Under the pieces are notes generated by a model. It was not told the DNA's origin. It did not search any database and worked only from the letters and a program-made list of their open reading frames with translations. Made by a program: the position numbers and the translations under genes. A stretch of 64,000 bases of DNA, from the NCBI GenBank assembly GCA_964592595.1, contig CAZQFH010000014.1:15039-79038 (forward strand). Reading direction: 5' to 3'. Position 1 is the stretch's first letter, and every line of letters starts with the position of its first letter. Origin of the DNA: UBA5536 sp964592595 (GTDB lineage Bacteria; Bacteroidota; Bacteroidia; Bacteroidales; F082). Positions 52,023-60,234 of this stretch are shown here, in pieces.

Positions 52023-53810
52023 TTACATTTTTTCAGGCATGTTTATACCCAATAACCCGGTTGCAAACTTCAACATGCTGGCTGTTAAATCACTAAGCCG
52101 CAATCGCAATAGTTTTCTGGCCTCATCACTTACTTTTAAAATGGGATTATCCTGATAAAACTGATTATACTCTTTTGCTAAGTCGTAAACATAATTTGCA
52201 ATAAGAGCAGGGCTTCTGTTTATCGCAGCTTGATGTAAAATATCACTCCAATTGTGCAATATCACCAAAACAGACTTTTCTTTGGGCATCAACTTGATTG
52301 ACTGCATATCAGGCGAACTCCAATTCAGTTGACTTGCTTCAGCTTTTCGCAAAATAGATTTAATCCTGGCATGCGTATATTGAACAAAAGGTCCTGTATT
52401 GCCATTAAAATCAATGGATTCAGCAGGATTAAACTGCATGGTCTTTCTGGGATCAACGCGCAACATATAATATTTTAGGGCAGCCATTCCGATATCATCA
52501 AACAATTTATTTGCTTCTGAAGCAGGCAGTTCATTTCCTTTTCCCAGCTCTTCCGACATTTTACGAGCGGTTTCAACCATTTCATCCATTAGCTCATCGG
52601 CATCTACGACTGTTCCTTCGCGTGATTTCATTTTTCCTTCGGGCAATTCTACCATCCCATACGAAAGATGTTCTATGCCATCTGACCAGGATTTACCCAA
52701 GCGACGCAGAATTTTCTGAAGCACATCGAAATGATAGTTTTGCTCATTTCCAACCACATAAATTAGTTTGTCAGCATCATAATCATCATACCTAAGTTGA
52801 GCTGTACCAATATCCTGTGTCATATAAACCGAAGTACCATCTGCTCTCAATAAAAGCTTTTCATCGAGCCCCTCATCAGTAAGATCGCACCATACCGACC
52901 CATCCTCTTTTTTTTCAAACACACCTTTTTCAAGACCTTCCAAAACCAATTGTTTTCCTAATAGATAAGTTTGTGATTCATAATAGATTTTATCGAAGTC
53001 GATGCCCAAACGTTTGTAGGTCACATCAAAACCCTCATACACCCATCCATTCATTTTTTCCCATAATGCCCTCACATTTGGTTCGCCCGCTTCCCATTCA
53101 CGAAGCATTTGCTGAGCTTCCACTATTAAAGGAGCCGTTTTAGCCGCCTCATCCTGCTTATATCCCTTTTCTACTAGTGATTTTTGTTCGGCTTTGTAGG
53201 TTTTATCAAAAAGAACATACAGCTCTCCAACTAGCTTATCCCCTTTAATGCCAGCAATTTCCGGAGTTTTTCCTTTTCCAAATTTTTGCCATGCAAGCAT
53301 AGATTTGCAAATATGAATGCCACGGTCGTTTACCAGATTCACTTTAAAAACATAGCCACCATTTGCTTTCAGGATTTCAGCAACACTCCAACCCAATAAA
53401 TTATTGCGAATATGCCCCAGATGAAGCGGTTTATTGGTATTTGGCGAAGAATACTCAATTACAATAGTCTCATTCTCATCAATGGTTTGCTGATTAAAAT
53501 CCCTTTTGTTTAGGCTGGCATACATCCAGTTGAGCCAGTAATCGTCATGAATAACTAAATTCAGAAATCCTTTAATCACATTATAGGATTGAATCATTGG
53601 GCTTTCAGCAATTAATGCCTCACCTATTTCTTTGGCCAATACTTCAGGATTTTTTTTAATCAGCTTCAAAAAAGGAAACACTACCAAAGTTAAATCTCCT
53701 TCAAATTCGGGTCGGGTTTGCTGAAAACTAATAGCATCAGACTTGATTTCCAGTTGATAACTTTTATTAAAAATATTCAGAAGTGCTTCCTTTAAAATAT
53801 CTTCGACCAT
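52023..53810 (-). CDS. argS: Arginyl-tRNA synthetase
   Basis: 595 residues. Class Ia synthetase. The ArgS additional N-terminal domain covers about 1-110, the HIGH-type signature is PNTNKPLHLGHIRNN (about 125), the KMSKS-type loop is PEGKMKSREGTVV (about 395), and the DALR anticodon-binding domain ends the protein (VQYTHARIKSILRKA onwards). It charges tRNA(Arg). It is monocistronic, with its own TAATTTTG box 15 bases upstream. Confidence 0.96.
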   Translation of the reverse strand: MVEDILKEALLNIFNKSYQLEIKSDAISFQQTRPEFEGDLTLVVFPFLKLIKKNPEVLAKEIGEALIAESPMIQSYNVIKGFLNLVIHDDYWLNWMYASLNKRDFNQQTIDENETIVIEYSSPNTNKPLHLGHIRNNLLGWSVAEILKANGGYVFKVNLVNDRGIHICKSMLAWQKFGKGKTPEIAGIKGDKLVGELYVLFDKTYKAEQKSLVEKGYKQDEAAKTAPLIVEAQQMLREWEAGEPNVRALWEKMNGWVYEGFDVTYKRLGIDFDKIYYESQTYLLGKQLVLEGLEKGVFEKKEDGSVWCDLTDEGLDEKLLLRADGTSVYMTQDIGTAQLRYDDYDADKLIYVVGNEQNYHFDVLQKILRRLGKSWSDGIEHLSYGMVELPEGKMKSREGTVVDADELMDEMVETARKMSEELGKGNELPASEANKLFDDIGMAALKYYMLRVDPRKTMQFNPAESIDFNGNTGPFVQYTHARIKSILRKAEASQLNWSSPDMQSIKLMPKEKSVLVILHNWSDILHQAAINRSPALIANYVYDLAKEYNQFYQDNPILKVSDEARKLLRLRLSDLTASMLKFATGLLGINMPEKM

Positions 53811-53825
53811 AATTTACTTTTCTTG

Positions 53826-53833
53826 CAAAATTA
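53826..53833 (-). promoter_or_regulatory. -7 box of argS
   Basis: Minus-strand TAATTTTG, matching TAnnTTTG, so transcription would start within about ten bases of the ATG at 53810. Confidence 0.5.
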
Positions 53834-53964
53834 GCGATTTTACAACTACTTGCTATTACAGTTGCAATTAACACAATTTCAAAATATTTGTTATTTTTTT
53901 AACAATGTAAATTATTGTTTAACAGCTTTTTAAAAATTAGGTATATTATTTTTTTCTCAAAGTG

Positions 53965-53995
53965 TTCGTTTTTAAGACAATTCCATTTAAATTTG
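53965..53995 (+). promoter_or_regulatory. Promoter of the cDPG-synthetase-like gene
   Basis: TTCG at 53965-53968 (one mismatch to TTTG), a 19-base spacer and TAAATTTG at 53988-53995; the ATG at 54036 follows 40 bases later. Confidence 0.55.
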
Positions 53996-54035
53996 TGCCA
54001 TACTTCACAGAAATTATAACCACAAAAATGCTCTT

Positions 54036-55370
54036 ATGAAAAAAAATGTGATCATTATCGGTGCGGCTGGTAGGGATTTTCACAATTTCAACACCTATTA
54101 CCGTGGAAACGAATTGTATAATGTTGTTGCTTTTACTGCAGCTCAGATTCCTGACATCGACGGCAGAAAATACCCGTCAGAACTTGCAGGTGATTTATAC
54201 CCCGAAGGAATTCCAATTTATGCAGAGGAAGATCTTCCAAAACTAATTAAAGACCTCAAGGTTGACGATTGTGTGTTTTCATACAGCGATGTGCCTTACA
54301 ATCGTGTTATGGGAGTTAGTGCTATCGTAAATGCTGCCGGCTCAAATTTTGTTTTGCTCGGACCAGCTGATACTATGGTAAAAAGCACAAAACCTGTTAT
54401 TGCAGTTGGTGCTGTGAGAACAGGTTGCGGAAAAAGCCAGACCTCGCGCAAAGTGATTGAATATTTAATGGCGAAAGGTTTAAAAGTAGTTGCCATTCGT
54501 CACCCCATGCCTTATGGTGATTTGGTAGCTCAAAAAGTTCAGCGTTTTGCTACAGTAGAAGATTTGGCCAAGCACAAATGTACCGTCGAAGAAATGGAAG
54601 AATACGAACCACATGTAGTTCGTGGAAACGTTATTTATGCCGGAGTTGACTATGAGGCAATTCTCCGTGCTGCCGAAAATGATCCCGATGGTTGTGATGT
54701 AATCCTTTGGGATGGTGGTAATAACGACTTCCCATTTTATAAGCCAGATTTGAATATTACAGTGGTCGACCCACATCGTCCTGGCCACGAATTAAGCTAT
54801 TATCCGGGTGAAGTTACCCTGCGCATGGCTGATGTTGTGGTTATCAACAAAATGGACAGCGCTGCGCCTGAAGCCATTCAAACTGTCCGCCAAAGCATTG
54901 CAAAAGTCAATCCAACCGCAGTGGTTATTGATGGAGCTTCTCCAATTAAAGTGGATGACCCGGCTATTATTAAAGGGAAAAGAGTTCTTGTTGTCGAAGA
55001 CGGCCCAACCCTCACTCATGGTGAAATGAAAATTGGCGCTGGCACAGTAGCTGCTCAAAAATTTGGCGCTGCTGAATTAGTTGACCCACGTCCATTCCTG
55101 GTTGGAAAACTTGCTGAAACTTTCCGGATTTATCCTAATATAGGAACTTTGCTTCCTGCAATGGGTTATGGCGAACAACAACTTAAGGATCTGGAAGCTA
55201 CGATTAACAATACCGAATGTGATGCCGTTATAATTGGTACACCAATTGATTTGAACCGCATTGTTAAAATCAACAAACCTAACACACGGGTTTATTATGA
55301 CCTGCAAGAAATCGGCTTCCCGAACCTTGATGAAGTACTTACCGAATTTGTTGAAAAACAAAATTTATAA
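54036..55370 (+). CDS. Cyclic 2,3-diphosphoglycerate synthetase-like P-loop protein
   Basis: 444 residues. An N-terminal Rossmann-like region begins KKNVIIIGAAGRDFHNFN. A P-loop is at about residues 128-136 (AVRTGCGKSQTS), followed by WDGGNNDFPFYKP, VVDPHRPGHE and VVINKMDSA, which resembles the NKxD guanine-specificity motif. The whole-length similarity is to archaeal cyclic 2,3-diphosphoglycerate synthetases, of which Bacteroidota have homologues annotated as GTPases. Whether this protein makes cDPG in a bacterium is not shown; a nucleotide-hydrolysing role is safer. It has its own promoter and terminator. Confidence 0.78.
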   Translation: MKKNVIIIGAAGRDFHNFNTYYRGNELYNVVAFTAAQIPDIDGRKYPSELAGDLYPEGIPIYAEEDLPKLIKDLKVDDCVFSYSDVPYNRVMGVSAIVNAAGSNFVLLGPADTMVKSTKPVIAVGAVRTGCGKSQTSRKVIEYLMAKGLKVVAIRHPMPYGDLVAQKVQRFATVEDLAKHKCTVEEMEEYEPHVVRGNVIYAGVDYEAILRAAENDPDGCDVILWDGGNNDFPFYKPDLNITVVDPHRPGHELSYYPGEVTLRMADVVVINKMDSAAPEAIQTVRQSIAKVNPTAVVIDGASPIKVDDPAIIKGKRVLVVEDGPTLTHGEMKIGAGTVAAQKFGAAELVDPRPFLVGKLAETFRIYPNIGTLLPAMGYGEQQLKDLEATINNTECDAVIIGTPIDLNRIVKINKPNTRVYYDLQEIGFPNLDEVLTEFVEKQNL

Positions 55371-55398
55371 GCAGATTAGTTCAATATCTAATTGTCTT

Positions 55399-55426
55399 AA
55401 AAGCCGCTCCTAGTGCGGCTTTTTTT
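55399..55426 (+). terminator. Terminator after the cDPG-synthetase-like gene
   Basis: AAAAGCCGC (55399-55407) pairs with GCGGCTTTT (55415-55423), loop TCCTAGT, then a T-run. It insulates the pyrimidine block downstream. Confidence 0.88.
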
Positions 55427-55502
55427 GCTTTTTAGGATGAGATATTAACATTAGTCCTTAAAAAAAATTAAAAACTCAATTATCCTAATCGATAAATTGA
55501 TT

Positions 55503-55510
55503 TATGTTTG
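55503..55510 (+). promoter_or_regulatory. -7 box of the carA-carB unit
   Basis: TATGTTTG, matching TAnnTTTG, 27 bases before the leader ORF start at 55537 and 150 bases before carA. No clear -33 element. Confidence 0.6.
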
Positions 55511-55536
55511 CGCTCCGAACGCTAAAAACAAATCAT

Positions 55537-55656
55537 ATGCATTCGGTTCTTCTTCCTCTGGTTATCACTACTGACAGCCAATTACTGTTAGATAAGATAT
55601 TCTTTAAGACGGCAATAGCCGTCTTTTTTTTATCCATTCAATTCATCATCAAATGA
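55537..55656 (+). CDS. carA leader peptide ORF read through the attenuator hairpin
   Basis: 39 codons plus stop: begins MHSVLLPLVITTDSQLLLDK and ends TAIAVFFLSIQFIIK. The reading frame passes through the GACGGC/GCCGTC hairpin and its T-run, and its TGA overlaps the carA ATG as ATGA. Nineteen residues align without gaps with the pyrB leader peptide (both LLL, six residues, TA-I/L-AVFFLS). A 6-bp hairpin (55572-55577 with 55585-55590) precedes the attenuator and could act as a pause site. Translation would keep the terminator from forming and couple to carA. Expression is inferred, not shown. Confidence 0.65.
   Translation: MHSVLLPLVITTDSQLLLDKIFFKTAIAVFFLSIQFIIK
55606..55631 (+). terminator. 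Attenuator hairpin in the carA leader
   Basis: AAGACGGC (55606-55613), loop AATA, GCCGTCTT (55618-55625), with eight consecutive Ts from 55624. An intrinsic terminator placed 22 bases before the carA start, inside a translated leader ORF; same stem as in the pyrB leader. Confidence 0.82.
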
Positions 55657-56747
55657 AAGATCGTTCATACCCAATAGCAAAATTATTATTAACAGATGGC
55701 ACCCAAATTGATGGAAAATCATTTGGCTTTCCTTCTTCAACAAGTGGTGAGTTGGTTTTTAATACTGCTATGACAGGATATCCGGAAAGCCTTACCGATC
55801 CATCTTACAAGGGTCAAATTCTTGTGCTCACCTACCCTTCCATAGGAAACTATGGCGTTCCTGCTAATATGAAAACTGATAAACTACTTCAATTTTTCGA
55901 GTCAGAAAAAATTCATATTTCCGGATTGATAATTTCTAATTATTCAGAGGATTATAATCATTGGAATGCCGTTAAAAGTTTAGGAGAATGGCTTAAGGAA
56001 GAAAAGATACCGGCCTTATTTGGAATTGATACGCGATCGCTAACCAAGTTAATTCGTGAAAAAGGTGCAATGCCGGCTAAAATCATTCACGAATCAAATG
56101 AAGATATTCCGTTTGAAGATCCCAATGATCGCAATCTTGTGGATGAGGTAAGCACGAAAGAAATTATTGAATATGGTGATGGGAATATCAAAATTGCCTT
56201 AGTAGATTGCGGCGTTAAAAATAATATTATCAGGTACTTGCTTCAATTTGACACAAGGATTATCAGGGTTCCATGGAATTATGACTTTCGAAAGTTGGAC
56301 TATGATGGTCTGTTTATTTCAAACGGACCGGGAAACCCTGAGAAATGCGAAGCTACAATCGAACATTTGAGATCTACCCTTAAAAATGAAAAGCCAATTT
56401 TCGGAATTTGCCTGGGACATCAGCTGCTTTCGCTGGCTGCAGGGGCAAAAACTTATAAATTAAAGTTCGGCCACAGATCACATAATCAACCTGTTTTGCT
56501 TAATGGAACTCAAAAAGCATATCTCACTTCACAAAATCATGGCTATGCAGTAAGCGAAGAATCCATTCCACAAAAATGGGAAAGCTGGTTTACTAACCTT
56601 AATGATTTATCAAACGAAGGAATCCGACATCAAACCAAGCCCTTTTTTAGCACACAGTTTCATCCTGAAGCATCAAGCGGCCCAACTGATACTGCCTTTC
56701 TTTTCAACACATTTATTCAAACCATCGAGCAATGCAAAAATCAATAA
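55653..56747 (+). CDS. carA: Carbamoyl-phosphate synthase small (glutaminase) subunit
   Basis: 364 residues. The N-terminal CPSase_sm_chain domain starts KLLLTDGTQIDGKSFGFP. The C-terminal class I glutaminase domain has the nucleophile Cys253 in FGICLGHQLLSLA and the His-Glu pair in FHPEASSGP. It releases ammonia from glutamine and channels it to CarB. Its start is embedded in the stop of a leader ORF, and it overlaps carB by 16 bases. Regulation by the upstream attenuator is inferred. Confidence 0.95.
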   Translation: MKDRSYPIAKLLLTDGTQIDGKSFGFPSSTSGELVFNTAMTGYPESLTDPSYKGQILVLTYPSIGNYGVPANMKTDKLLQFFESEKIHISGLIISNYSEDYNHWNAVKSLGEWLKEEKIPALFGIDTRSLTKLIREKGAMPAKIIHESNEDIPFEDPNDRNLVDEVSTKEIIEYGDGNIKIALVDCGVKNNIIRYLLQFDTRIIRVPWNYDFRKLDYDGLFISNGPGNPEKCEATIEHLRSTLKNEKPIFGICLGHQLLSLAAGAKTYKLKFGHRSHNQPVLLNGTQKAYLTSQNHGYAVSEESIPQKWESWFTNLNDLSNEGIRHQTKPFFSTQFHPEASSGPTDTAFLFNTFIQTIEQCKNQ

Positions 56748-59700
56748 AAAAAGTCCTTGTTCTTGGCTCCGGAGCGCTCAAAATTGGCGAAGCGGGCGAA
56801 TTCGATTACAGTGGATCGCAGGCTTTGAAAGCACTTAAGGAAGAAGGAATTACTACCATCCTAATAAACCCCAACATTGCCACCGTGCAAACTTCCGAAG
56901 GAGTAGCTGATAGAATTTACTTTTTACCTGTTACTCCATTTTTTGTTGAACAGGTGATAAAAAAAGAAAAACCTGAAGGAATTTTATTGGCATTTGGAGG
57001 TCAAACAGCACTCAACTGCGGTTTGGAACTTTACAATAAAGGAATTTTAGATCAACATGATGTAAAAGTTCTGGGCACTCCTGTTAAAGCAATCCAAGAA
57101 ACTGAAGACCGACATCTTTTTGCTGAAATGTTGGATGAAATCGGGATAAAAACAGCCCGATCCCTTTCTGCAACATCTCCTGAAGAAGCTATCGATGCAG
57201 CTGAAACAATAGGATACCCCATCATCATCAGGGCAGCTTATTCATTAGGTGGCCAAGGAAGTGGATTTTGCCATAATCGTGAGGAACTAATACAAAAAAT
57301 TCATCAGGCATTTTCGTACAGCCCTCAGGTATTAATTGAAGAATCCTTAAGAGGTTGGAAAGAAATTGAGTATGAAGTGGTTCGCGATCAGTTCGATAAC
57401 TGTATTACAGTTTGTAATATGGAAAATTTTGATCCGCTTGGGATACATACCGGAGAAAGTATAGTCGTTGCTCCTTCACAAACCCTCACAAACAAAGAAT
57501 ATCACAGCTTACGTCAGATTGCTATCAATATCGCTAAAAGAGTTGGTATAGTTGGCGAGTGTAATGTTCAATATGCCCTTGATCCTAAATCAGAAGAATA
57601 CCGTGTGATTGAGGTAAATGCCAGGCTTTCGCGTTCAAGCGCACTGGCGAGCAAAGCTACAGGGTATCCATTAGCATTTGTTGCAGCTAAACTGGCATTA
57701 GGATATGGCTTGCATGAACTCAAGAATGACATCACCAAAACCACTTCTGCTTTTTTTGAGCCGGCATTGGATTACCTGGTAGTAAAAATTCCGCGTTGGG
57801 ACTTGGGTAAGTTTCAGGGGGTAAACAGAGAAATTAACTCCAGCATGAAAAGCGTTGGAGAAGTAATGGCAATAGGACGTTCTTTTGAGGAGTGCATTCA
57901 GAAAGGTCTGAGAATGATTGGTATGGGCATGCATGGCTTTGTTGCCAATCATGAGCTACCCGACAGCAAACTTGAAGATGAACTGATTAATCCCAAAGAC
58001 ACACGTATTTTCTGGATTGCTAAAGCTTTTGATCAGGGATGGACTATTAACCAGATTCACATTGCAACAAAAATCGACCCCTGGTTTTTAGCTAAACTCA
58101 GAAATATTCATCTACTCCAGCAAAAACTGATGAATTACAGAAACATCGAAAGTATTAATAATGAATTTTTGCTTGACCTAAAAAAGGCAGGCTTCTCTGA
58201 TTTCCAGCTGGCCAGAATTATTTATAATGAAACTGATTCTGAAATTATTGAGAAAAAAATTAGAGCAATCAGGAACTATCGTACAGAACAGCAAATCCTT
58301 CCCTTTGCGAAACAGATCGATACCCTGGCAGGAGAACATCCGGCACAAACCAACTACCTCTATTTTACTTATCATGGCAACAGTCATGATATCGCTTTTG
58401 AAAAGGATAAGCAATCGGTAATTGTTTTGGGTTCTGGTGCTTACCGGATTGGAAGCAGCGTAGAATTCGACTGGTCTGCAGTAAATGCAATCAAAGCTAT
58501 TGAACAATCAGGCTACCGATCGGTGATGGTTAATTTTAATCCGGAAACGGTAAGTACTGATTACGACAGCTGTAATCGGCTGTATTTTGATGAGTTAAGT
58601 CTAGAGCGTGTGCTGGATATTATAACCCTCGAAGATCCGAAAGGCGTTATTGTGAGCACTGGAGGTCAAATACCCAACTCTCTGGCTATGAGGCTACAAT
58701 CCTATAATGTTCCGATTTTGGGCACTTCGGCAGATTCAATTGATATGGCCGAAAACAGGCATAAATTTTCTGCATTGCTGGATGAATTAAAAATTGACCA
58801 ACCGGCATGGAAAGAGCTTAGCAGTGTTGATGACATTGAAGCATTTACCAATTTGGTTGGATACCCTGTATTAGTGAGGCCGTCATATGTGCTTTCGGGG
58901 GCAGCCATGAATATTGTTTCAAATCATAGCGAACTCAAACATTTTCTTGAACTGGCTACACAAGTTTCTAAACAGTATCCGGTAGTTGTATCAAAGTATT
59001 TGACCGATACCAAAGAGATAGAATTTGATGCCGTTGCTGATCATGGAGAAATTATTGTTTATGCCATATCTGAGCACATCGAATTTGCTGGTGTTCATTC
59101 CGGAGATGCTACCATTATGTTTCCTCCTCAAAAAGTTTATGTCGAAACCATCAGAAGGATTAAGCGAATAAGCAAGCAAATAGCTCAGACATTAAACATC
59201 AGTGGACCATTCAATATACAGTTCTTGGCGCGCGACAATGATGTTAAAGTAATTGAATGTAACCTCAGAGCCTCAAGAAGCTTACCTTTTGTTTCAAAAA
59301 TTCTAAAAACCAACTTTATCGAACTGGCAACCAAGATTATGTTGGGTCAGAAAGCTGAGAAACCTTTTAAATCATTGTTTGAATTAGAGTACATTGGTGT
59401 TAAAGCCCCGCAATTTTCTTTTTCGCGATTAAGTAAAGCCGACCCTATTTTAGGCGTAGATATGGCTTCAACAGGAGAGGTGGGATGCATTGGCGACGAC
59501 TATTACGAAGCAATCTTGAAATCGATGCTGGCTGTTGGATTTAAAATTCCTAAAAAAGGAGTACTCATTTCTTCTGGCACAATGCGAGACAAAATAGAAC
59601 TACTGAAAAGCTGCCAATGGCTTGCAGAACATAACTTTGCTATTTATGCTACAAAAGGCAGCCATTTCTTTCTGAACGAAAATGGGATTTCCGCTTCACT

Positions 59701-59953
59701 TGTAAATTGGCCAGACGTGAAGGAATACCCCAATGCGCTTGATTTAATCAGCGAAAAGAAAATTGATCTGGTAATCAATATTCCTAAAAATCTAAGTTTT
59801 GAGGAGTTGTCGAATGATTACACCATCCGCCGTGCAGCTGTTGATTTTAACATCCCATTAATTTCGAATGCAAGGCTGGCAAGTGCATTTATCTACAGCA
59901 TTGGCAGATACAATATTGAGGATCTTAAAATAAAAGCCTGGGACGAATACTAA
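56732..59953 (+). CDS. carB: Carbamoyl-phosphate synthase large subunit
   Basis: 1073 residues, full length. Two homologous halves each contain an ATP-grasp domain. The first half begins KVLVLGSGALKIGEAGEFDY and has EVNARLSRSSALASKATGYP; the second begins VIVLGSGAYRIGSSVEFDWS and has ECNLRASRSLPFVSK. The oligomerisation domain lies between (about 400-550) and an MGS-like allosteric domain, where UMP or IMP may act, is at the C-terminus (about 930-1073). It makes carbamoyl phosphate for both pyrimidines and arginine. It overlaps carA by 16 bases. Confidence 0.97.
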   Translation: MQKSIKKVLVLGSGALKIGEAGEFDYSGSQALKALKEEGITTILINPNIATVQTSEGVADRIYFLPVTPFFVEQVIKKEKPEGILLAFGGQTALNCGLELYNKGILDQHDVKVLGTPVKAIQETEDRHLFAEMLDEIGIKTARSLSATSPEEAIDAAETIGYPIIIRAAYSLGGQGSGFCHNREELIQKIHQAFSYSPQVLIEESLRGWKEIEYEVVRDQFDNCITVCNMENFDPLGIHTGESIVVAPSQTLTNKEYHSLRQIAINIAKRVGIVGECNVQYALDPKSEEYRVIEVNARLSRSSALASKATGYPLAFVAAKLALGYGLHELKNDITKTTSAFFEPALDYLVVKIPRWDLGKFQGVNREINSSMKSVGEVMAIGRSFEECIQKGLRMIGMGMHGFVANHELPDSKLEDELINPKDTRIFWIAKAFDQGWTINQIHIATKIDPWFLAKLRNIHLLQQKLMNYRNIESINNEFLLDLKKAGFSDFQLARIIYNETDSEIIEKKIRAIRNYRTEQQILPFAKQIDTLAGEHPAQTNYLYFTYHGNSHDIAFEKDKQSVIVLGSGAYRIGSSVEFDWSAVNAIKAIEQSGYRSVMVNFNPETVSTDYDSCNRLYFDELSLERVLDIITLEDPKGVIVSTGGQIPNSLAMRLQSYNVPILGTSADSIDMAENRHKFSALLDELKIDQPAWKELSSVDDIEAFTNLVGYPVLVRPSYVLSGAAMNIVSNHSELKHFLELATQVSKQYPVVVSKYLTDTKEIEFDAVADHGEIIVYAISEHIEFAGVHSGDATIMFPPQKVYVETIRRIKRISKQIAQTLNISGPFNIQFLARDNDVKVIECNLRASRSLPFVSKILKTNFIELATKIMLGQKAEKPFKSLFELEYIGVKAPQFSFSRLSKADPILGVDMASTGEVGCIGDDYYEAILKSMLAVGFKIPKKGVLISSGTMRDKIELLKSCQWLAEHNFAIYATKGSHFFLNENGISASLVNWPDVKEYPNALDLISEKKIDLVINIPKNLSFEELSNDYTIRRAAVDFNIPLISNARLASAFIYSIGRYNIEDLKIKAWDEY

Positions 59954-60025
59954 AATATTTGCAGTTATTAACAAATAATCATCATATTGTGAATAAAAAA
60001 AGTTAACTCCTTCAACAATATAACT

Positions 60026-60033
60026 TAGATTTG
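60026..60033 (+). promoter_or_regulatory. -7 box of the pyrB-pyrI unit
   Basis: TAGATTTG, a TAnnTTTG match, 170 bases before pyrB and 22 bases before the leader ORF start at 60055. Confidence 0.6.
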
Positions 60034-60054
60034 CATCCCGATAAATATAAACTT

Positions 60055-60234
60055 ATGATAACGTTATTCGGACATTTTAAAACCCTAAAAAACCAGCATT
60101 TACTTCTTTCATTTATAGATAATTCGACGGCTTTAGCCGTCTTTTTTTTGTCCTCTTTGAAAAATATTTCCTTCAATAATCCCTTAAATCCAAAAATGAT
60201 CAATGAAAAACCGCAGTCTTGTTTCCATCAATGA
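60055..60234 (+). CDS. pyrB leader peptide ORF read through the attenuator hairpin
   Basis: 59 codons plus stop from ATG 60055: starts MITLFGHFKTLKNQHLLLSF and contains STALAVFFLSS encoded by the hairpin and its T-run. It continues past the hairpin and overlaps the first 32 bases of pyrB in another frame. The U-rich stretch before the hairpin and the shared peptide with the carA leader support a translated regulatory leader. A TTG start 24 bases upstream is possible but less likely. Confidence 0.6.
   Translation: MITLFGHFKTLKNQHLLLSFIDNSTALAVFFLSSLKNISFNNPLNPKMINEKPQSCFHQ
60126..60149 (+). terminator. Attenuator hairpin in the pyrB leader
   Basis: GACGGCT (60126-60132), two-base loop, AGCCGTC (60135-60141), then eight Ts (60142-60149). 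The stem core GACGGC/GCCGTC is identical to that in the carA leader. It lies 54 bases before the pyrB start and within a leader ORF. Confidence 0.82.

Larger units (their letters stand above)
59954..60202. other. carB-pyrB intergenic leader region
   Basis: A 249-base gap containing the pyrB promoter, a leader ORF starting at 60055 and an attenuator hairpin at 60126-60149. The first 70 bases are AT-rich and I see no carB terminator in them. Confidence 0.6.
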
